Part shown: piece by piece, positions 1-5,354 of the stretch
Position numbering within the stretch: the first letter of the stretch is position 1
Layout: every line of letters starts with the position of its first letter
Assembly: GCA_035647175.1 (NCBI GenBank)
Contig: DASRNX010000248.1
Coordinates: forward strand, 1 to 8,839
Direction of reading: 5' to 3'
DNA from: UBA3941 sp035647175
GTDB taxonomy: Bacteria; Bacillota; Clostridia; Caldicoprobacterales; UBA3941
Length of the DNA stretch: 8,839 bases
Notes under the pieces: generated by a model
Databases searched by the model: none
What the model was told of the DNA's origin: nothing
The model's input: only the letters and a program-made list of their open reading frames with translations
Position numbers and translations under genes: made by a program

Positions 1-182
1 TCATTTATGGACATACCCTCAAATATTTTTTCATTTATTTTTAGATAATCGTCTTTGCTCCCCCCCTCCGTTTGGCGAATAAATCTTAAGAATCCAGAAT
101 AGCCGAGCTCTTTTATCAACGCCCGTGTACCTTTTTCTAATATTTCTTTATCGGTAAATTCCGTCTTTTTATTCGATAACAT
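1..182 (-). CDS. Small partner protein of a PIN-domain pair (partial, runs off the left edge)
   Basis: The reading frame starts at ATG 182-180 and stays open to the window edge, giving 60 codons. The protein begins MLSNKKTEFTDKEILEKG and continues with ALIKELGYSGFLRFIRQ, an acidic/glycine linker, and DDYLKINEKIFEGMSIN. This layout (a helical ELG...RFIRQ segment, then a DY...EKIFEGMS segment) resembles small proteins of about 70-90 residues commonly encoded beside PIN-domain genes; that family link is from memory, not a search. The start is supported by GGAG about 10 bases upstream inside the PIN gene, and by a 14-base overlap with the PIN gene end, which implies translational coupling. By position it is the likely antitoxin or partner of the PIN protein, but no DNA-binding domain is visible in the part present, so that role is inference. 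Confidence 0.65.
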   Translation of the reverse strand, partial: MLSNKKTEFTDKEILEKGTRALIKELGYSGFLRFIRQTEGGSKDDYLKINEKIFEGMSIN

Positions 183-645
183 CTACATCAATCTCCTTCC
201 TTAAAAAATCAATTGGATTATATAATTTTATGTCCCCGATTATTCCTTCAAGCCTGTTCTGATTCCTTTTAATCGTATTGATTAATTTATCATCACAAGT
301 TATGAAAAAATCCGACTTACCATATACAGCACACGCCAAATGCAGTGCATCTTTGGCTGAAGCAGAAGAATTTTCAATTATAGCCTTTGCGATCAGGTTA
401 ACATTATTATTCGGTTCTACAATTTCTTTACATAACGATGAAATTGAGCTAATATAGGTTTTCCTCTCGATGTAGGGATTCCTGCTGTTTTCATAATCTA
501 ATATAAAGGACCATACAAGACTATATTGCCCTTTTTCAATGAGTTCAAACAGGATATCCGTTGCTATAGATTCAAACCGTATTCTAACCTGCGTTTGATC
601 GTCAAAAATTCTATTGTATATATTCATGTCAAAATAGATCTTCAT
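169..645 (-). CDS. PIN-domain (VapC-like) putative ribonuclease toxin
   Basis: A 158-residue protein with the PIN fold signature. It starts MKIYFDMN (first acidic residue D6), has the middle acid in FILDYEN (E52), then SAKDALHLACAV (D99) and FFITCDDK (D118/D119), and ends in a NPIDFL strand. These acids are the set that binds the metal in PIN nucleases, and the length is normal for the family. PIN proteins usually cut RNA and act as toxins in toxin-antitoxin pairs; here that is inferred from family and from the overlapping small gene. I chose ATG 645 over a GTG at 660 because GGTGGGG sits about 6 bases before 645, whereas the AAGGA before 660 is only 3 bases away. An extended -10 promoter lies about 30 bases upstream. 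The gene order (PIN first, small partner second) is the reverse of classic vapBC. Confidence 0.8.
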   Translation of the reverse strand: MKIYFDMNIYNRIFDDQTQVRIRFESIATDILFELIEKGQYSLVWSFILDYENSRNPYIERKTYISSISSLCKEIVEPNNNVNLIAKAIIENSSASAKDALHLACAVYGKSDFFITCDDKLINTIKRNQNRLEGIIGDIKLYNPIDFLRKEIDVDVIE

Positions 646-681
646 CGCTGTCCCCACCACATCCTTTTAATGGATACCCTG

Positions 682-690
682 ATTATACCA
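682..690 (-). promoter_or_regulatory. Extended -10 promoter of the PIN/partner operon
   Basis: On the minus strand this reads TGGTATAAT, a perfect -10 hexamer with the TG of an extended -10. A 17-base spacer leads to TGGAAT, a poor -35, which an extended -10 tolerates. Transcription would start near 675, giving a leader of about 30 bases before the ATG at 645. This is a sequence-only prediction. Confidence 0.5.
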
Positions 691-735
691 TAGGCAATTA
701 TCAAATTCCATATTTGTAAGCCTTCGATCCTTTGG

Positions 736-763
736 AAAGTATTATTCGCCAAAGTATTATTCG
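736..763. repeat. Short tandem repeat, 13 bases at a 15-base period
   Basis: AAAGTATTATTCG occurs at 736-748 and again at 751-763. It lies upstream of the PIN promoter in a 200-base stretch (about 661-875) where I see no gene. It could be replication slippage or a paired protein-binding site; nothing else supports the latter. Confidence 0.6.
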
Positions 764-875
764 TGTAACCCAAACGGGACCTATTTTGGCTAAATCCTTG
801 AGATTGTATGGCGCGGATATCATAAGCACTTTAGGCGTACAATACGTATGTAAGAGATACATTGAAATCTTATAG

Positions 876-1097
876 TCATTGATATAACTGTGTTTTCAAA
901 AAGTTTATTTTATGAACATGGCACCAGTGACAGGCGGAATAGCCAATGGATAGAAAGATTGGCTTGTATTCTTCTTTGGCTTTTTCAAAGGCTTTATCAG
1001 ACCAAGGATACCAGTCAACGGGGTTATAGGCGTGTTGTAGCAGGTAAGGACTTTTTTCTTCTATTAATCTATTTGATGCTTTATTTGAATTAGTCAT
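876..1097 (-). pseudogene. N-terminal fragment of a YyaL/DUF255 thioredoxin-like protein (copy A)
   Basis: The product reads SNRLIEEKSPYLLQHA, NPVDWYPWSDKAFEKAK, KPIFLSIGYSACHWCHV. This is the start of the DUF255 thioredoxin-like domain of the YyaL/SPATA20 family, including its CxxC-type motif CHWC. Family members are about 600-700 residues; here the homology stops right after CHWCHV and the frame ends about 12 residues later (KINFLKTQLYQ). An upstream ATG at 1115 opens the same frame, but I prefer ATG 1097 because GGAGGAG, which overlaps the first ATG, sits 9 bases before it as a ribosome binding site. The promoter at 1130-1160 fits that start with a very short leader. The fragment keeps the redox motif but lacks all the rest of the protein, so it is almost certainly not the original function. 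A second copy at 8457-8654 stops at the same place. Confidence 0.85.
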
Positions 1098-1129
1098 ATT
1101 ATTAGGCTCCTCCATGGTATATTGGTAAT

Positions 1130-1160
1130 ATTATACCCTGAGGTGTGGCTCTATCCGAAT
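1130..1160 (-). promoter_or_regulatory. Promoter-like element of DUF255 copy A
   Basis: On the minus strand the order is ATTCGGATAG, 15 bases, then TATAATATTA (-10 hexamer at 1130-1135). The -10 is perfect for the housekeeping sigma factor; no good TTGACA is present, but the ATTCGGATAG box is conserved in all three copies in the window. Spacing is 15 bases here and 18 in the other two, so this copy has lost 3 bases and may be weaker. Confidence 0.45.
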
Positions 1161-1285
1161 ATATTCCTGCTAGGATCGCCATCTAAGGATCCTTTTTATT
1201 CGTTTTATTATAAATGGTATATAGCAGCGGCTGTAATGAGTTGGAAAAATCGCATCCTTTAAAAGTCATTTGCTAAAATGGTTAA

Positions 1286-1462
1286 ATTGATAATATTATA
1301 CCCCGGAAAATGGATGTTCTATCCGAATATCTTTGTGGCGTGATATTTGACAATCACATAGCTCTTAAACTCACGATAGGTGTTAGATATCCATCCATGG
1401 CTACTCCCGCATTATTAATGATCCCCCTGCAGTCTTATATAAATAGTGTGCAGCATTACAAT
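1286..1462 (-). repeat. Promoter-only partial copy of the dispersed module
   Basis: The upstream half of the module recurs here without the DUF255 frame: TATAATATTA at 1291-1300, ATTCGGATAG at 1319-1328, then the shared block AATATCACGNCACNAANA and weaker similarity to about 1462, matching 8680-8839. The 1166-1285 stretch beside it also shares blocks (TATAAATRGT...GCAGC) with 1400-1462, so copy A appears to carry a tandem partial duplication of about 165 bases. Downstream on the minus strand only a doubtful 28-codon frame follows. With this, the gene-free interval 1116-1649 is explained as repeat copies plus the palindrome at 1464-1537. Confidence 0.6.
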
Positions 1463-1463
1463 C

Positions 1464-1537
1464 TGTCATTCTGAGGAGCATAGCGACGAAGAATCTTTGC
1501 TTTACCCCAGGATTCCTCACATTCTTTCGGAATGACA
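1464..1537. repeat. MITE/REP-like palindromic element
   Basis: The ends are a perfect 8-base inverted repeat, TGTCATTC at 1464-1471 and GAATGACA at 1530-1537. Inside, GAATC and GATTC can also pair, and the 5' arm carries TCTGAGGAG...GAAGAATC. Elements starting TCATTCTGAG and running into GAAGAATCT are, from memory, a widespread type of dispersed hairpin repeat in Bacillota and other bacteria. There is no coding capacity. It sits in the gene-poor stretch between the DUF255 module and the Fic remnant. Confidence 0.65.
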
Positions 1538-1649
1538 TAACGCTTATGTCGCTTAATTATACTAATACGTTATATATCCTAAGGTAGATCTCACTTTACT
1601 ATCGTTCCAGAACATTCCTGAAAAAACTGGGCCTACATCAGGAGCTCCT

Positions 1650-1868
1650 TTATAATATATGGTTTTTTATCCATTTGTTTATTTCTTTTTTATCAAGTGA
1701 CCCATCAGCTATACCCAATCCCAGTTGTGCTAATTCGTTCTGCGTATAGTGAATTTGAATATCACTTATTCGTAATAACAATAGCATTATTGATACACCA
1801 ATTCTTTTGTTCCCATCAACAAACCCATGCTTTTTTATCAATCCATAGGTTATAACAGATATTTTGTC
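1650..1868 (-). pseudogene. C-terminal remnant of a Fic/Doc-family protein
   Basis: In frame the remnant reads DKISVITYGLIKKHGFVDGN, then KRIGVSIMLLLLRISDIQ, and ends DGSLDKKEINKWIKNHIL. HGFVDGNKR is the Fic active-site loop (HxFx[D/E]GNxR), and the residues before it (YGLIKKH) match Doc-type proteins, so homology begins well before any usable start codon and is cut at about 1868 by a TGA at 1875-1877. Intact Doc proteins are about 120-135 residues; only about 70 remain. Fic/Doc enzymes transfer AMP or phosphate to target proteins and Doc is a toxin. The catalytic His is kept, but the missing N-terminal helices make activity unlikely. The 5' break falls inside the end of the preceding relic (1850-2089). 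Confidence 0.8.
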
Positions 1869-2089
1869 CTCATTTCAGGAGCTGTGGTAGCAAAAGAATC
1901 CTTCAGGATACTTTCTTCAATATTGTCCCCACAAGCGTGCTCTACCTGATAATCAAGATGTGTACCGACTTCTCTTATAACATCATCTGAGGACCATAAC
2001 CATAACCTAGCATATGATTCTAAGAACTTATTTTTCAGTTCAGTATTATTGCTCCTACAGGAGATAAAGACATTTAACGAAACTATCAT
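1850..2089 (-). pseudogene. C-terminal remnant of an unknown gene, cut at both ends
   Basis: The 79-codon frame begins with a doubtful MIVSLNVFISCRS stretch and then reads ELKNKFLESYARLWLWSSDD, VIREVGTHLDYQVEHACGDN, IEESILKDSFATTAPEMR. The FLxSYxxLWLWssDxVIR...xxxEMR pattern resembles the C-terminal half of small helical proteins of unknown function in Bacillota that normally continue EMRKD. Here EMR is followed by TKYLL and a stop, where the sequence switches to Fic-gene DNA. No ribosome binding site precedes the ATG at 2089, and the frame opens right next to the repeat at 2094-2114, so both ends look like breakpoints. I cannot name a function. Confidence 0.5.
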
Positions 2090-2093
2090 TATG

Positions 2094-2114
2094 TACCATA
2101 ATCACAGCTTTTTG
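2094..2114 (-). repeat. Short breakpoint repeat, copy 1
   Basis: Minus-strand AGCTGTGATTATGGTA (2094-2109) is identical to 8265-8280. With small differences the match extends on both sides: CAAARAG upstream, and TAAT downstream after a two-base indel. Copy 1 lies between the end of the 2120-2518 gene and the decapitated frame at 2089. Confidence 0.6.
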
Positions 2115-2119
2115 CTATG

Positions 2120-2518
2120 CTATTTCTCTAGCTTTTCCTTCCAGTTGTCGTCTAATATCCAAAATTCCATTCCACGTACCGCACCGTTATACCCAAGTAC
2201 TCCTGTATTATATAGTATGGATGCTAATTGACTTGCTGTCTGAGCATTAGTCGTATCATTGGATATGTTTTGATATATAAACCTACCAATTCCTTCTTTT
2301 TCTGTTCCATTTGATAGTTTTACCACATTATTAGCGAGAGGTACTATTCCCTCCTCTTTTATAAAATTTATAATGCTATCTATATCTTCATTAGAAAATT
2401 CTGTTTTTTTATTACCGTTCTTAAAGGTACGAATTATTACTAACCCGTTGGCTTTAGAATATCTCCACCTAAATTCTTTCTGTTTTGAACCAAGCGTTAA
2501 TCCCATTTTCCACTTCAT
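2120..2518 (-). CDS. Hypothetical protein, 132 residues, intact-looking
   Basis: I do not recognise this family with certainty. The product is soluble, without signal peptide or membrane segment. An N-terminal beta-rich part (LTLGSKQKEFRWRYSKANG, LVIIRTFKNGNKKTEF) is followed by a helix (NEDIDSIINFIKEEGIVPLA) and a second domain with NGTEKEGIGRFIYQ, TTNAQTASQLASILYNTGVL and GYNGAVRGMEFWIL. The ATG at 2518 has a good ribosome binding site, AGGGGGTG, 6-7 bases upstream. The frame is clean with a natural-looking end, so the gene is probably real, unlike its neighbours. It stands alone among relics; no promoter of convincing quality was seen in the 298 bases upstream. Base composition is AT-rich like the left flank and unlike the glycosidase genes, which suggests a separate origin. 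Confidence 0.65.
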   Translation of the reverse strand: MKWKMGLTLGSKQKEFRWRYSKANGLVIIRTFKNGNKKTEFSNEDIDSIINFIKEEGIVPLANNVVKLSNGTEKEGIGRFIYQNISNDTTNAQTASQLASILYNTGVLGYNGAVRGMEFWILDDNWKEKLEK

Positions 2519-2816
2519 TCACTGCACCCCCTAATTTCTAATCCTCCTTATTTGATACAATTTTACTGTTGCATATAAGATTGTCTATGCTTAATATCCA
2601 TGATTCCGTAGCCAAGGTTAATCAATTTTATCGTCAAGTGGCCCGCTAAACTCCTTCAGAAACTTTTCAGCCAAACCCAAGTTTCACGCCCCACTCTCTA
2701 TGCTTTTGCAGTCCAATTGAATATAGCAAGCCCTTTCCTAAACCAATCTATACTACTATATGGACAACCTGATCTCTGCTTTCAGTTGATCCCCCTTACC
2801 TACAGTGGTTTAACAT
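2519..2816 (-). other. Gap with possible decayed coding trace
   Basis: No intact gene. On the minus strand, frames interrupted by stops show protein-like stretches: IDWFRKGL near 2730-2755, AEKFLKEFSGPLDDKI near 2624-2675, and, one frame over, LINLGYGIMDIKHRQSYMQQ ending near 2570. Joined by a frameshift these would read as one sequence, so this may be a dead gene that once followed the rhamnosidase; I cannot assign it to a family. No convincing terminator follows the GH78 stop. Confidence 0.25.
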
Positions 2817-5351
2817 CTAAATACTAAAAGTATGCTCACCGCTCTCCACTTCATATTCTTCACCATTGGGCATTACCACCTGTGCCCTGGTTCCGCATGG
2901 CACTTTGATATAGAGCGTAAAAACTCCATCTTCTATTTTCCACTGGCTGACGATTTCACCGTATGGACAGCGATGTGTCGCCTTGGCCCAGCTTAAACCG
3001 CCACCAGGTTTTGGCGCAACTTTAAAGGCCTTATACCCGCCACTAGTAGGCTCAATTCCTGCTATCCTTCTATACAACCAATCCCCTACTGCACCGCCGG
3101 CATAATGGTTAAAGCTTACCATCCCCCCGCTTGACTCATCCTCAGATTGACTAAGACCCTCTATATTAACTGAGCCATCAGGACGCAGGGCGTCCCATCT
3201 CTCCCAGATTGTAGTCCCGCCAACCTTAACCTGATACAGCCAAGAGGGGCAAGTATCCTGCAAGAGCAGATCGTAGGCCCCATCCAATTGCCCGTTATCC
3301 GATAGAGCAAATAAGATATATGGTGTCCCGGGGAAACCGGTGCCCAAATGATTGTCCGCATCTTTTATCAGCTTCACTAGGTTATCGGCCATTGCCTCAG
3401 TTTCCGCTCCCCGAGTCATTTCAAAATGCAAGGGCAGCACATAAGCGGTTTGGAATTCGTTTTTGAGTTTACCCTGACCATCGGTGAACACATGCCGGTA
3501 GGCTTGGATGATTTTCTCACGTAGCCCCCTATAATACTCGGCATCCTTGTCGTAGCCCAAAATCTCTGCGATTTTGGCTACAATGCCGCAGGAATTGGCA
3601 AAGTATGCGGTACCAATCCATTTACCCTTAGATATCCAGTCCTTGGCACTCCCCTCTGGAGCGCACCAATCACCGAAATGAAAGGGCCAGCGCCAGATAT
3701 ACCGGCCTTTAGGGGTAAAGGATAAAAATCCAGACCACCACTTAGCGGCCTTTAGGAACCTCCTCATAGTCGGATATTGTTTTCGGAGTACGTTTTCATT
3801 ACCCCTTGCCATATACTCTGCCCAAGGAACCAGTATACAGGAATCCCCCCAGCAGGATGTAGCCATTGCGGGCCATGCATCCCCCGCCTTCGGTATAACC
3901 ATGGGTATTCCGCCGCCCCGCCCTTGTTCGGAACGCATATCCGTCAGCCACTTGTCAAAAAATCTGCCCATATCAAAATTAAAGCAGGCGGTGCCAGCAA
4001 AGACCGCAATATCCCCGGTCCAACCCTGCCGTTCGTCCCTCTGAGGACAATCAGTGGGAATGTCTACAAAATTGGACTTACTGCCCCAACGTATATTCTC
4101 CTGCAGACGGTTTATCAATTCATTGGAACACGAAAAGGAGCCCACCTCCTCGATATCCGAATGAAGAACCAAGGCTGATAGCTCTATATCTTCTAGGGCA
4201 ATCCCCTGAACCCCTACATAGCGAAAACCCATATAGGTTAGTTTCGGAGAATACTCCTGCTCTCCATCTACGCATATATAGGTCGCAGTGGCCTTTGCTG
4301 TGCGTAAGGACTTAACAAAGAGTTCACCCTCTACCAGCACCTCAGCATGACGAAATGTTATAGTTTGTCCCTCTCTACCATGAATTTTGGCACGGATTAC
4401 ACCGGAAAAATTCTGCCCAAAATCGTAGATAAGCTCATCGCTTTTAGCTCTGTTAACAGAGATTGGGGACAATTCTCCCATAACCCTAACCGAAGGACCG
4501 TATTGTGCTAAAATTTTTGGATTTTTCCTTGGGTGGGTTATATCTGTTTTTCTCCACTGTGATTTATTAAGGTCCAACCTGGCATCATAGGTCTCTCCGT
4601 CATACCATTCTGCCATCCTATAATTGCCATCCAATGTCACTTCCCAGTTTTCATCAGTACCAATAATCTCTAGGGAACCGTCTTGGTATTCAATTCGGAG
4701 TTCGCATAGCAATGCCTGCCTATCCGCACTTATCTTGCTTTTTCGCCTGTAGGTAAAGGATCCTGCGGCCCAACCTCCGGCTACCACAGCCAAAATTTTA
4801 TTTTCATCCCTCAGCTCATCTGTCACATCATAGGTCTGATACTGAATTTGGTGTTGATAGGAAGTCAGCCCCGGTGCAAAGTAATCCTCACCTACCTTCT
4901 CACCGTTAAGATTTAACTCATATACCCCCAAGGCAGTGACATTAAAGAAGGCACGATGGATTTTCTTATCTATATTACAATACTTCCGGAATGTCATGGG
5001 GATCGGTGAAGTGTTTTTGGGAAAATCATAGCTAAGATCGGTGATCCACTTCGCTTTCCAGGGGGTTTCGAGGCGTCCGGTTTCAAAGGTTGTCCATGCC
5101 TGTGCAGTCCCACCCTTTATGCCCTGTACGCTAATATGAACAGTGTATTGTTTAAAGGGTTTCATAGGCCCGTCATATATATTATTAATCTGGCTAGTGG
5201 TTTCCAACTTCCAATCATCTATGGTAATAAGGGCACTTCTTAGCCCATCACCCTGCAGCGAAGAATCTAGTTCAAAAGTGATGTTTGGCAAAGTATCGGT
5301 AACCAATCCTTGTTCCATTCCATCCACTCTAATAGATGATATCTTTAGCAT
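2817..5351 (-). CDS. GH78 alpha-L-rhamnosidase, intracellular
   Basis: This 844-residue inverting glycosidase releases terminal alpha-L-rhamnose from small glycosides. Domains in order: an Fn3-like N-terminus (about 1-100); the rhamnosidase N beta-sandwich (about 130-290, RAFFNVTALGVYELNLNGEK); the concanavalin-like domain (about 300-400, DFGQNFSGVI); the (alpha/alpha)6 catalytic barrel (about 405-755); and a C-terminal beta domain. Catalytic residues are in place: IPTDCPQRDERQGWTGD carries D434 and the general acid E440, and GGTTIWERWD carries the general base E717 (by analogy with characterised GH78 enzymes). There is no signal peptide, so it acts in the cytoplasm. ATG 5351 lies 3 bases after the GH3 stop, with AAGGGGTG 8 bases upstream, overlapping the GH3 end; the two are surely cotranscribed and translationally coupled. 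The frame is intact, with higher GC than the flanks. Confidence 0.95.
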   Translation of the reverse strand: MLKISSIRVDGMEQGLVTDTLPNITFELDSSLQGDGLRSALITIDDWKLETTSQINNIYDGPMKPFKQYTVHISVQGIKGGTAQAWTTFETGRLETPWKAKWITDLSYDFPKNTSPIPMTFRKYCNIDKKIHRAFFNVTALGVYELNLNGEKVGEDYFAPGLTSYQHQIQYQTYDVTDELRDENKILAVVAGGWAAGSFTYRRKSKISADRQALLCELRIEYQDGSLEIIGTDENWEVTLDGNYRMAEWYDGETYDARLDLNKSQWRKTDITHPRKNPKILAQYGPSVRVMGELSPISVNRAKSDELIYDFGQNFSGVIRAKIHGREGQTITFRHAEVLVEGELFVKSLRTAKATATYICVDGEQEYSPKLTYMGFRYVGVQGIALEDIELSALVLHSDIEEVGSFSCSNELINRLQENIRWGSKSNFVDIPTDCPQRDERQGWTGDIAVFAGTACFNFDMGRFFDKWLTDMRSEQGRGGGIPMVIPKAGDAWPAMATSCWGDSCILVPWAEYMARGNENVLRKQYPTMRRFLKAAKWWSGFLSFTPKGRYIWRWPFHFGDWCAPEGSAKDWISKGKWIGTAYFANSCGIVAKIAEILGYDKDAEYYRGLREKIIQAYRHVFTDGQGKLKNEFQTAYVLPLHFEMTRGAETEAMADNLVKLIKDADNHLGTGFPGTPYILFALSDNGQLDGAYDLLLQDTCPSWLYQVKVGGTTIWERWDALRPDGSVNIEGLSQSEDESSGGMVSFNHYAGGAVGDWLYRRIAGIEPTSGGYKAFKVAPKPGGGLSWAKATHRCPYGEIVSQWKIEDGVFTLYIKVPCGTRAQVVMPNGEEYEVESGEHTFSI

Positions 5352-5354
5352 ATA

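Larger units (their letters stand above)
808..1165 (-). repeat. Dispersed module, copy A (promoter + truncated DUF255 ORF + tail)
   Basis: This stretch aligns with 8372-8725 along its whole length by eye. From its upstream end on the minus strand it carries an ATTCGGATAG box, a TATAATATTA -10 region, the truncated DUF255 reading frame (about 84% identical at DNA level by hand count over 71 codons) and about 80 bases of 3' tail. The tail includes a shared block around GCGTAYAATRYGTATG (about 835-851 here, about 8392-8408 in copy B). Both copies face the same way. The outer limits are approximate because similarity fades gradually. No terminal inverted repeats or transposase are visible, so it is a duplicated module rather than a recognised insertion sequence. 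Confidence 0.7.

Noticed and set aside
890..1093. Plus-strand 67-codon frame opposite DUF255 copy A
   Set aside because: Antisense shadow; the minus-strand frame has clear DUF255 homology.
1350..1440. Riboswitch or T-box leader in the conserved upstream block of the module
   Set aside because: It lies upstream of the -10 box, so it would not be in the downstream transcript, and no known riboswitch or T-box core was recognised.
2740..2800. Possible terminator after GH78 (CAAC/GTTG pairing near 2770-2795)
   Set aside because: Short stem with a bulge and no T-run following on the minus strand.
3777..4178. Plus-strand open frame of 133 codons inside the rhamnosidase gene
   Set aside because: Shadow of GH78; no ribosome binding site and no protein-family features. 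The same applies to other plus-strand frames at 2049-2231, 5143-5640, 5580-5870, 5871-6059 and 6056-6250, and the minus-strand frame at 3161-3361.
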